Source of the DNA: Dendrophyllia cribrosa
Lineage: Eukaryota; Cnidaria; Anthozoa; Scleractinia; Dendrophylliidae
Direction of reading: 5' to 3'
Assembly: GCA_024195265.1 (NCBI GenBank)
Contig: JAJLRJ010000005.1
Coordinates: forward strand, 21,848,355-21,912,354
Length of the DNA: 64,000 nucleotides
The notes under the pieces were generated by a model, which worked only from the letters and a program-made list of their open reading frames with translations, did not search any database and was not told the DNA's origin. Of the stretch, positions 46,451 to 56,319 are shown piece by piece (positions within the stretch are counted from its first letter, which is position 1; every line of letters starts with the position of its first letter). Position numbers and translations under genes: made by a program.

Positions 46451-46887
46451 TGAATCTCCGTGGTTACTTTTGTATACTCTTTAAGCAAGATTCGAATTTC
46501 GGTTCTTTAGTGAACCTCAAACATACATTTAGGTTCAGCCGAACACGCTTATATTTTGTAGAACCAAAACTCTAAAGCCCTCGTTAGCTCTCGTTTAGCC
46601 TGTTCCAGGCGTTCAGATAGTGGGGCAAGCGCGAATAGTTGGGGAAGGCGCGAAGAAAAGCGAGCGAAAAAAATGCAGGGATACGAGGAAACGCCTGTAA
46701 ACAAACTCAACAAAAGGTCCTTCCGCCCACTTTTAGACCGCCACCTCAGTTGTCAATCATATGCCAATTACAACCGGATTAGGTTTCCCGGGAAATATGA
46801 CACTTTCAAGATCCACGTTGTCAAATTCTCTCATATCTCATATCTCGATCTGCGTTTCGATGAGGCCTACTCTGGGACCTAAAATCG

Positions 46888-47033
46888 TCGTAATTTTGGG
46901 CGACATAAGGCGATTTGGGGTGATTTAAGGCGATTTAAGGCGATTTAAGTAAAATTTGGAAAAAAGTAATGGCAATTTTGTGCGATTTAGAGCGATTTAA
47001 GGCGATTTAAGGCGATTTAAGGCAATTTTAACA
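46888..47033. repeat. GGCGATTTAA minisatellite, left
   Basis: About ten imperfect GGCGATTTAA units just inside the left terminus of the innermost element. Confidence 0.75.
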
Positions 47034-47803
47034 GAAAATTTTAGGAGTATTCCCAATAACATCACCACCCTTACCAGGAATACTCAAACAGTAACAATAT
47101 AAAACCATGAACTATTTTATTCCAAGTCCTTGGTTCTCTACTCTCTAGCTTATTGTTACCTGTGGCAGATCTAGGGTGGGCCAGAAATTTTTTCAGTCCA
47201 ATATTTTCATACTGCCCCTCTCCCTGCTTTTATTTTCTCACCCTCCCTATGATTGCCACTGGTCACATCTGTTTACCACTACTTAACTGGACTGATTTAC
47301 TAAGGAGATCTACCCTAATACTTTATCTTTGCGAGGTTTTACTTTCGTAAATTTTGTGATTTGTTGAGATTCATGAAAATTGAATTTTAACTTTTGAAAC
47401 ACATGGTAACAATTATCCGCATGACTTAATGTGTACAGAAAAAATATTTCTAGTGTAATTTTAATGCCACTTAGCAAGCAATGAGCAAATCAAAACCTCA
47501 CAAAATAAAAAGTATTGAGGCACTACAAATTAGTCAAATAACATACATGTACTTTATGATATTTTTTAAAATTATAACCAACAGGGAAGAATTACTATTA
47601 ATAGTGGAATAGTCAGATAACATATAAACATAAACAATCAACAATTGCATAAAAATATCCAGACAATACACAATGTTCTGGTGATTATTATAAGATGGAG
47701 TATTTCCTTCTGGCCAATGTATGTACCTCTCTAACAATGCGTCAATAATAAATCATTGAACAAAAATTAATATGGGATCAGTAAGCTCTTAAGTTATCTC
47801 AGT
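47034..47803. other. AT-rich spacer in innermost element
   Basis: No exon, inverted repeat or RNA gene was recognised. Confidence 0.4.
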
Positions 47804-48840
47804 TTAAAATTTACAAGTAATCACAATGTTTATTTTAGAGAACTTGTCTCCTAATAATTTGCAATTCGCTGTTTCGATTACAGCCCGAAAGTTCGGTTTT
47901 TTACAAACTGTTTCAAATTCTTCAAACAACTTCTCGTCTTTCTCCGGTACCCAGCCAATTTGTTCTTCTCCAGACTTCAACATACAAAAGATACCACAAC
48001 CATACTTTGTACCGTATGCCAAAGTCCTCCTCACTGACACCTCCTTCTGCTTCAAACCAACTACATCTTTTGCCGCAGGGAACTTCGATGTACCACTCAC
48101 ATTGAATCGTATCGATCGCCTTTGCAAATGAGCATCTTTTGAATTCGACGGCTCTGCAGAATCCCTCTCTTCTTGGTCTTCTTGTGCACTTTTCTGATCA
48201 CTTTTCGCTACTAGTACTGTGTGTCTAACCTGCAATAAAGTTAGTTAACTCAGTTAAGTTTATGGCAATGTGCTATACAAATAAGCTGTTTTCCTCGTCG
48301 CAGAACTTGCCTAAAATCAATTATTCGCGAAAACAAATCCATACAGCATATTTGAAAACACGCGTCCGCCATTTTGTTATTACCCATCATTCCTTATAAC
48401 GAAGCTCGTTGCCAGTCCCCACACTTTTCGCATGAACGTGTTTCCCGCTTCCCGCGGGAATTTATCCAAGCTGGCAAACGAAAAATATATAAAAATTATA
48501 GACTTACCTCGAATTGAGCTGTTGGGACAAGTTTTCTTGCTGCAATGCAATCTGGCAACCAGTCAATCCCGACAGTGGAGACTGAATCTGGCAGTGCATC
48601 TAGTTTCAATGAATCCAGACCACTCTTGTAGTCAACACCACGAGGAAATAGCACGTGAGTGGTGTTTTCGTCGACGTGATCGCTAACCGTTCCTCCAAAC
48701 TTATTAATTTTATCCATGAGAATTTCATGTTGGCGTCTGACTAGTTTCTTTGTTATGAAAAAGAATTTCAAACCACTAAGAAAGTCGCTGGTCGTAAAAG
48801 AAGCCATTTCCCTGCTCACTCTGCTGCGCAAATTTGACAT
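47804..48840 (-). CDS. Two-exon BRCT-domain protein gene inside a transposon
   Basis: Exon 1 (48840-48508) starts MSNLRSRVSREMASF and encodes a BRCT domain (about residues 20-110): LSGLKFFFITKKLVRRQHEI, KFGGTVSD, THVLFPRG, then GIDWLPDCI with the conserved Trp. The spacing resembles DNA polymerase lambda/mu/TdT BRCTs. It ends QFE at GAG|GTAAGT. Exon 2 (48229-47804) follows a TTGCAG acceptor in phase 0: a charged linker, then RRTLAYGTKYGCGIFCMLKS and IGWVPEK, which may be a HIRAN-like fold (weak), to a stop at 47804. Total 252 residues, no breaks. No polymerase domain follows. Likely host-derived cargo or an element accessory protein; a DNA-break or replication role is inference. Confidence 0.75.
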
Positions 48841-51334
48841 TTTCCAGGAGTTATCACACCTCCGCGGACAGTTAGGCGTTATTCAACGGCACAAAGGGCT
48901 TTGTATTGAAAACAAATAAATTCTAATATTTCACGTCTCAAATTCTTAAAAAATATATATTAACCAATTATGTCAGGACAATTAGTAACAGGACAGGAAA
49001 ACCCAGGAAGTCTTGCACGTGAACTGACAATGTGAAACTGACCTGCGGGAGATGCTAGTTTTACTTTCAATTGCAGACCACGCTTAGAAGTTTTTACGTT
49101 CTAAAGATAACATGTAATGTCATGTCGAATTCTAACTCAAGCGAAGTGAGCGACTCTTTTAAGTGGATACATGTAATTGCATACAGGTGTACTATCACTG
49201 CATTCATTAAGGCCTACACATATATTTAACTAACTAAATAACATGGAGTTAGTTAAGTATAGTTTACTGTATACCGAATAAGACCGTGTGCGGTGGAGGA
49301 AGATCATTGTAGTTGCCTGCGCAGCAGCCGAACGATGATGATACCACACAACTAAATATAACTTATCATACATCATTTGTCAGCGAATACAGTATGGAAT
49401 TGTTTGGGGCTCACTATGCATTTGTATGAAATAGAGTAAATTGATTATTGACCTCAGTGCTAGTGGATACATATATATCTAGGACCGTTAATGTATCAGC
49501 CAATTCCAGCAGTGTCCCTCCCTCCACCTAACTCACCTACGGCAGGGACAAAAAAAGGGAAATTGTGTGGTTCACAATTAATTTATTGTCTTTGTTGATA
49601 AACGTTTCACCAGAAATGCCCCAGGATGAATGAGAGAAAATACTCAACTAATGTGTTGGGAGGATGGGAACTGCTGAAATTAACTGACGCATATAAAGAT
49701 GCATTTTGGGTGAACTGTAAATGTTAAATATTAAAAATCTCCTTAGCTGTCCCTTTTCTGAAATATTATTTGCCAAATTAATAATAAAATTCTGGTTGAA
49801 ATTCTTTCAAAACAGTTTCCAAGTGAAGTTTCATGTTTGGTGATAATTTCCTCAATTCCTTATGATACATTGATATTACAAGCAGAAATTTGATGCTGAA
49901 GGGTGTCTTCTTCAGTTTTACAGAATAACTTTTTCTCTTGTTACTAGTTTTCAGCCTCTTGCTAAAAAACTAAAAGAACTGTTATCATTTATTTCTAAAT
50001 GGAAATTGTTATCTGAAGTAATACATGTAGTTCGAAAAAATAATATTTACTGATTTGATTGTTGTACGCGAGGAACGAGCCGCACACGCGTGTGACGTGT
50101 ACTTCGAGTCACGTGATCACAACGTTCACAGTATGTGGCAGCCATGTTTGCCTCGAAAATTACAGTAAATGGAACAGGTGAATTTCTCCATGGTCGATCA
50201 AAAGAAAAGTTTTGTTGAGGAATAATTGCGGTGAGATAGTTACAGCCTTTCCTTTGCACACAACCTGGAATACAGAAGCTTACAGACATGACGGTTGAAA
50301 GAGAAAATGAAAGGCATCGAAAGATCGAGCGAACGCCACGTGGAAAGCTCACCTACAGTGCTACACGTATTTCTATAAACAGTTGTCCCAAGCAAAGAAT
50401 CTTGCTCACATAGCACAAAACAATAATATTTTTATTGAACCTTTCGTCACGTGGAATTTATTTGCTTGGAAATAATTATAAGCAGAAACCCATAACTTAT
50501 GGGTTTCTGTTTATTTATAAGAGATGCAGAGTGTAAGACTTCGTTCCCATTTCTATGATTGGGTGAGTACAGTTTAATTATTATTTCAACACACTTGTTT
50601 ACAGAAGCGTTGCCCTGTTTTAAATAGTAAAATGTAAAAAGGAATAATAATAGTAATGATTAGCATGAAGCACAATAGCAGACCATAAGTCTAGTTGCAA
50701 TATAAAAATTCAATAGTAAACTCTCATGTGGAAACACCCTGTATTTTTGGATAGTTCAGTTTTCCATGTTTCATTTTACTAATACACCTTATTCAAAAAT
50801 TTTTAAGGGCAACATTTCTTAAAACTGGTGTATATTAATTATTCCAAGTTGCAAAAACTCAGATGCAACATATTACTGTTCCTTGCACAATAATGTCAGC
50901 GAAATTGACAATACCTTGTAGTGGTGATTTATTTAATAGGTTTAGAATTTATCTTTTTTACAGCCTTTTATAACACTTATTTTGTAAAAAACTATGACAT
51001 AAAATTGCTAAGAATAAAATTTGTGGAGACCAGAATTTTGTTTGCAGTGTCTCCAGTACTAAGCAATATTGTAAGTCCAGAACACACAAAATGACTTGTC
51101 ACAGTGATTTATTCAACAAGCCCTGCAAACACTGGTTTGATTGGAGGGACTGTAGCGGATTTGTTTTGTTCCCTCGTATGCACCGTGGATAAGTCCCCTT
51201 GTGTGTTTTGACCTTTACAACAAAATTAAAGGACTTATGGCTATATAGCTAATTAATTATTATTTTATTTGTCAAGTGTACCCTCTTACGGCAATTTGTA
51301 TATGCAAATGCCTTTTAAAGGTTATCTGACTTTG
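48841..51334. other. Long non-coding part of innermost element
   Basis: AT-rich. It holds a 13-bp hairpin AGAAACCCATAACTTATGGG at 50485 and a CACGTGA-type motif near 50110. No exon was recognised on either strand. Confidence 0.4.
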
Positions 51335-51400
51335 GGAGATTTAGGGCGATTTAAGGCGATTTAGGGCGATTTAAGGCGATTTAAGGCAATTTTGGGCGAT
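51335..51400. repeat. GGCGATTTAA minisatellite, right
   Basis: Six or seven units in the same (direct, not inverted) orientation as the left tract. Confidence 0.75.
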
Positions 51401-51424
51401 TTTAGGTCCCAGAGTAGGCCTTCG

Positions 51425-52231
51425 ATGTCTGATCGTTGTGTACGTTCTTCTGCAAAGGAATTGCCAGTCCATCCTTCAACGCGTTGTAGGTTTTGCCAAA
51501 AAAATGTGAAGTGTTCAGGAACCAACGTTCCGCGTGTGTCCCTTTTTAGTGTAGTTAAGAATAAGGATATTGTTGAATATTCAGGAGCGGAGAGTTTGGT
51601 GTTGGCCGACATTGCTCGCTCGTTAGGCAACGAACTGGATAAGAGTAAACAGAAATCTGATGTTAGCTGCCTTACCTGTGCCAGAACATTGGCAAAAACT
51701 CATGCCAACATTTCTAAATTATTTTCGGGGGAAACTGGTGAATCGCGGAGAGCAGGGAAGCGACAAATCTACACAAAGTCGCCGACAGGACTTACTCCCT
51801 CAGCGAAGCGTGTGCCGACGGCTGACAGCGCCAGAGAAACGATAACAACTGCGAAATCGCGACGTTCTCTCGCTCTTTCCACTTTTCGCCGCGTCCTCGT
51901 CCATTCCCTCCTACTGTTCCAATCCTATGGCTGTTGCTGTAACTCCAATTCAATTCAATTGCTCCATTTGATCTTTCATGATAGCTACGAGTGGCGTAAC
52001 AACGAGAATAGTCGAAACGGCACCATATTTTCCGTTCATTGCTTTTATTATCCGTGGAAAGAGCTGAAAAATCAAGCTCTTTCCGAAGCCGGTTGGAAGT
52101 ATCGCGAAGACATCTCTACCAGAAACAAAGTTATCCAAGCAATTTTTCTGTCCTTCGCGAAGAGATACGATATTCGGGAAGTCTTTGAGTACGTTGTTTA
52201 CAACGATTTCGATCTCAGCGTGACTCGATGA
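51425..52231 (+). pseudogene. Cys-rich N-terminal gene fragment of the middle element
   Basis: The ATG lies inside the target duplication (TTCGATG). The frame reads MSDRCVRSSAKELPVHPSTR, then two CxxC pairs (CRFCQKN, SCLTCAR) about 65 residues apart, and a basic Ser/Thr-rich stretch. After about 51935 it is simply antisense to the helicase fragment, so the gene is cut there. The family is not recognised; such Cys-rich proteins accompany helicase-bearing elements, by inference. Confidence 0.55.
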
Positions 52232-52252
52232 CAGCTGTCTTTCCTCCGCCAT
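51950..52252 (-). pseudogene. RecQ/superfamily-2 helicase N-terminal fragment (middle element)
   Basis: It starts MAEERQLSSSHAEIEIV; then SLREGQKNCLDNFVSGRDVF, Walker A LPTGFGKS, and motif Ia-like VVTPLVAIMKDQMEQL, followed by a TGA in frame. IGVTATAIG continues for a few codons after the stop, so it is a nonsense break followed by an internal deletion. The DEAH motif and C-terminal lobe are absent. Confidence 0.8.
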
Positions 52253-52474
52253 ATCGCATTTCTCATCAGCGCTTGAGTGTTCATAATTAACCAATCAGAG
52301 GGTATACCGGAATCCGGTATACCGGAACAACCTTTTGTTAAGTTTGTTTACAGGCGTTCCCTCGCTTCCTCTCCCAGTCTCCCCGCATTTTTTTCGCTCG
52401 CTTTTCTTCGCGCCTTCTCCAACTATTTGCGCTTTTCCCACTATCTGAACGCCTGGAACAGGCTAGCTCTCGTT

Positions 52475-52850
52475 AAGCGTTGAAATCAACATGACACGCT
52501 ACCATGTATTTTCCCGCGAAAATAAGACATCGAGCCAGACATCGAGCAGTATCAAATTTACAATGTGGGTGGAGCTGTCAAGCAATTTTGACATCTCAGC
52601 GATAATTTTGAACCCCCTGGTCAGAACGAATTCGTTGTAATTATTTTGTAAATATTCATTTGGTGAAATTCATTATTTCATGCTTAGATCTCCGCAATAA
52701 TCAAATTATCAAATCAGACTGATTGTACTTTCCCTTTCATTGTTATATTATTGTAATTTCATTTTGTTATGTTGTAAAGCTTTGCAATACTGTAAGGATT
52801 TATAGTCATGCAAATAAAGCTACTTGTTGTTGTTCTTGTTGTTGTATGGA
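52475..52850. other. Right flank of outermost element
   Basis: No ORF or RNA was recognised. It contains GAACGAATTCGTTGTAATTA, a short palindrome related to CAACGAATTCGTTC at 45868. Confidence 0.4.
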
Positions 52851-53251
52851 AATGCGATAGTCGTTTTTTTTCTCGCCTCACACGCCCGTGTGAGGCTCGC
52901 GTGCTTCGCGCGCGGGTATCCACGCTTCAGACGCTTTTGGCGCTTCGCGGCTTTTGCGAGCGAGCCAGCGGAAAAAAAACGACTGTTTTGCAGTCTAGAC
53001 CCAAATGTATACTTTAAGGAAATTTCTCTTTACTCCTTGGTGATATATGTTGTGGCCATTCGCGAAATTCGCATGCGCAGATGTAGTATCATCCCCACGG
53101 AGGTACACATTTTAGACCATTTTAGACCTCTTTTCGTCGGTCTCCAGCCTGAGGTCAATTAAGTGCAGATCGTGGACTTGGGACAAAATGTAAGGAATAG
53201 CCAGATGTTATTTACTACTTAACCGACAACATTGTCAGTTTTTTATAAAAT

Positions 53252-53323
53252 TTATTGAAACTGTAAGAATGTATAACCATCAAACTTGGTGACAACAGCA
53301 TTCATTAGCTGCATCGCATAATC
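53252..53323 (-). CDS. Last coding exon of an unidentified gene
   Basis: A pyrimidine-rich acceptor (TTTTTACCCCACAG) is followed by DYAMQLMNAVVTKFDGYTFL, QFQ and a stop that overlaps an AATAAA signal. Upstream exons, which should lie to the right, were not identified with confidence. The protein is not recognised. Confidence 0.45.
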   Translation of the reverse strand, partial: DYAMQLMNAVVTKFDGYTFLQFQ

Positions 53324-53329
53324 CTGTGG

Positions 53330-53835
53330 GGTAAAAATGAAAAGGATCAATAAATGTTTCAAAGGGGATCGCCACGGAAAAAAAAAAAAGAGAAACAAAG
53401 TTGGTTGCCCTGTGAGTTTTGCCAACTGCTGTGGTCGGTTCTCTTGTATTATACGATTCTTTACTTTATATATATTATATTCATCTGAAGGAAAAATAAG
53501 TACATTAAAGAAGTTACAATTAGCTGCAAAATTGTTGAGACACTCACAAAAAGCACTCACTTTTATAAAAAATGATGCCTCGAAAAACAAAAGAACAATA
53601 TAATTCCCTCGCAACCCCCCCTCCCCCGTTCAATGTTGTTAGCCAAAGTTTTGGACATGGCGCCGGCCACAAAACAACATTGATAAGGGAAGAGGGGTAA
53701 GGAAAGGTATCAATGGTGCACTTCTTCCAAAAAAGCACTTGTGAATGAAAGTGTCTCAACTACTTTTGCAGCTAATTGTAGATAAAACAACCAGGAATTC
53801 GCGTCCCGTTCCCGCATTTCCCTTTGGTCAATCCT
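53330..53835. other. Non-coding, no feature recognised
   Basis: Several short open frames are present but none has splice signals and composition that convince. Confidence 0.35.
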
Positions 53836-53837
53836 AG

Positions 53838-54115
53838 TTAACAATTAGATTATTCGCTTAGCCCTCATCAACTATCACGCGATAGAAATCAAGAGCGAAT
53901 AATCTAATTGTTTTAGTATAAATCTGTTAGACGTTTCAACATTAACAACAAGATAGGCTCGCGTTTTTATTGAATAATTATATAAATAACCGCACACTGA
54001 CAACCGCACACACTCACTTTCTACAAAAGGTTAGATAGTGAATAACGTAGCCACTAAGAGAACAGCATTCGTGATAGAACGCTAGTAGATTTATACTAAT
54101 TTGTAATAGAAAGTT
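53838..54115. repeat. Two overlapping imperfect palindromes
   Basis: AACAATTAGATTATTCGCT pairs with AGCGAATAATCTAATTGTT (53838-53914). TTAGTATAAATCT at 53914 pairs with AGATTTATACTAA near 54100. Confidence 0.65.
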
Positions 54116-54177
54116 TGTGTCTAATAATGTTGAAAAAAATAAAGATTTCTAGTGTCAGTTTACATCAACTCTCCAGA

Positions 54178-54290
54178 AGACGGACACCTTTCTTTAAAGG
54201 AGAACAGCTAAGCTGGTCCCAAGGGAGCTGGCCCCAAGGGAGCTGGTCCCAAGGGAGCTGGTAACAAGGGTGTCCGCTTCAGAAAGAGTT
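54178..54290. repeat. MITE with internal AGGGAGCTGGTCCCA tandem repeat
   Basis: ACGGACACCTTTCTT and AAGGGTGTCCGCTT form the ends. Inside are about four 16-bp units. Confidence 0.6.
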
Positions 54291-54299
54291 CGTTGTAGT

Positions 54300-55180
54300 C
54301 AGTCTCACCGTCAGCCGTAAGTTTTCATTAACATCAATACATACTTAGCTGAATGTCCTCAATGTTTGAAAACATGGCCGGTAAAAATTACAGCAATTCG
54401 CTACAACTAGGCCAAACAAGGTTAATGAGCCCAAAAATCACACAAAAGAGATAGAAAAGACTGAAAGGGAGCGAGAGCGAAAGAAAAAAAAGACTAGCAA
54501 CAGTCTTCAGTTTTTATATTGTGGACAAAAACCAACGACAAAATGAAAACGAGGCCAAACACACTCAGACGCTTACTAAGGGCGACATGGTTTTCAAAAA
54601 AACCACGCTATCTAGGATAAAAGGAGGATTTACCGGATTAAAATCTAAAGAGTCTTTTTAGTTCTAGTTTGGCTCTCTCTATGGACCCCTCTCTATGGTA
54701 CACCTTACTCAAGTTTTGAGATCTTATTTTAGATTGATTATAGGTGTTATCAGTATGCCCATAGGCAGGTTATGCTTTCCATGCTTTCCATAAATGCAAA
54801 ACAATACACGGTTGCCCAACAAAACCTTCCTTTTCAATTCCAAACACCTTCAGTGTTCAAAAAAGAAACAGAGTAGTATGAAAATCAATTCATATGAAGT
54901 GCGGAAGAAAGAATTAAAAAGACAACCTGATCATCGCTGTTAAACAGTAACTAAAGGAGTTGCAATTAGGGCCTAAAAAAAAGCAAACATTTTTGGGCCT
55001 CGAATTGAAGGGATTCAAACGCAAATATCAAATCTCCAGCCCAAGGGACGCCAGAATGAACAATTACTGAAATCAATCCTCCTATTGTCATCTGTTAGAA
55101 ATCCCCTCAAGTAGTGAGAAAGGCCATACACACGACGACACTGGGAATCGCCTATTTGCCTATAAGCATTCCTTAAATTT
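54300..55180. other. Non-coding stretch
   Basis: No reading frame, repeat or RNA gene recognised. Confidence 0.35.
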
Positions 55181-55187
55181 GAAATTT

Positions 55188-55270
55188 TCTTCTGCTGTTA
55201 CTTCTGTTGTTCCTTGGGGATATGCAGTATCATAACGTTTCCTGCTCCCTACAAAATACGCGCGATAAAA
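55188..55270 (+). pseudogene. Relic of a P450 gene (exon 1 and C-terminal pieces)
   Basis: CTTCTGCTGTTACTTCTGTT and the next seven bases are identical to the membrane-anchor region of P450 exon 1 (34528). About 25 bp further on, TTTCCTGCTCCCTACAAAAT plus ACGCGCGATAAAA resembles the P450 C-terminal codons (FPTRYKIRAIK at 44373). Everything between is deleted. Confidence 0.4.
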
Positions 55271-55396
55271 TTAATTCAATTAATCTTTTGTAAATGCGAT
55301 TTATATTTATGATTATTGTAATTAGTTATATTTGCGATTATTCTTGTTAGTTAGTTTTAATTATCTTTGAAAAGCCCCCTTGGGGAAAGGTAATAA

Positions 55397-55502
55397 AGTA
55401 TGTATGTATGTATGTATGTATGTATGTATGTATGTATGTATGTATGTATGTATGTATGTATGTATGTATGTATGTATGTATGTATGTATGTATGTATGTA
55501 CA
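55397..55502. repeat. (ATGT)n tetranucleotide microsatellite
   Basis: About 26 perfect ATGT units. Open on both strands only because the repeat lacks stops. Confidence 0.95.
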
Positions 55503-55798
55503 GTTAACCACAACACAATCTTCTGGATCAAATTTCAACTGAGCGTTTTGCCACGGGGGAGGGGTGCTTTGTATATTTTTTGGTGGTGTGCAGTTGGGAC
55601 TCTATACCCTATACCAGACCACGTTAAGCTGCCGTTTGCTCTCCTACCCCAGACTAACCATTAGTCCAGAAATTCGATTTTCATACCACGGCTACTGATC
55701 AGTTTCCCGCCAAATGATACCTTATTCTAGACCAAAACTCTTTGATTTCTATACCCTATCCCAGACTAAACTGCTTTAAAATCAAACCATATAGTTAT

Positions 55799-56288
55799 AT
55801 CGTAAATCCTGGAATTAGCGTCCGGGGCGCTTATTTCAAAATTGGGATAAAGCGGGGCGCTTAAGGCGGGAGTTAACCTAAACGCCACTTTTCCGCCACT
55901 TGACATGGCTTTAATGGAAATATCTCGTTCACGTTTCAAGCAATCCAAAACCTCTATGCTTAAAACATAAACCTATGTTATGGGGTGTTTTGTAAATTTT
56001 TGGGTGATTTTTGGGTATGTTTGGGAGGAAATAGTTTTTCTCAAAGGATTGGTAAAATTTAGAGAAATAAGTAATGTTGAAGATTTAGTGAAGTTTTAAA
56101 ATTAGAATTTGTAGTTAATAATTAATAGACGGATACCAAGTTAGTCCACTAGCAACCTGGGGTGCTCTTGCGTTGGTATCGACTGTCTGTTGGTGTTCCA
56201 AAACTCATTTTCTTTCTCCTATCCCTTCTTAAAACCTCTTAAAATTTCATTAAAATTCAGGTAGACTCCCGCCTTAATCGAGGGGGGG

Positions 56289-56319
<31 letters not shown>

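Larger units (their letters stand above)
46864..51420. mobile_element. Innermost nested transposon carrying a BRCT gene (4,557 bp)
   Basis: Inverted ends of 24 bp (GGCCTACTCTGGGACCTAAA...) sit between TTCGATGA (46856) and TTCGATGT (51421), a 7-of-8-bp target duplication. GGCGATTTAA minisatellite tracts lie just inside both ends (46890-47030, 51338-51405). No transposase was recognised, so it is probably non-autonomous. The 8-bp class fits hAT, P or KDZ-like transposition. Confidence 0.78.
46596..52465. mobile_element. Middle nested transposon (TAGCCTGTTCC ends, 5,870 bp with insertion)
   Basis: Inverted ends of about 120-135 bp start TAGCCTGTTCCAGGCGTTCA and stop near 46718 and 52331. The 9-bp duplication GCTCTCGTT lies at 46587 and 52466. 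Minus the inner element it is about 1.3 kb and carries two convergent gene fragments. Confidence 0.88.
45728..52997. mobile_element. Outermost nested transposon (TAGACTGC ends, 7,270 bp with insertions)
   Basis: The ends TAGACTGCAAAACAGTCGT / ACGACTGTTTTGCAGTCTA are flanked by GACCCAAAT on both sides (45719, 52998). Each end also has a subterminal inverted repeat (for example CAGTCGTATTTTTTGCG with CGCTAAAAAATACGACTG). Without the inner element it would be about 1.4 kb. It carries a helicase N-terminal fragment near the left end. Confidence 0.85.

Noticed and set aside
52808..53162. Plus-strand frames of 69 and 112 codons
   Set aside because: They cover the subterminal inverted repeat of the outermost transposon and have no homology.
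55347..55664. Open frames with YIHT and YVCM repeats
   Set aside because: Both strands of an (ATGT)n microsatellite.
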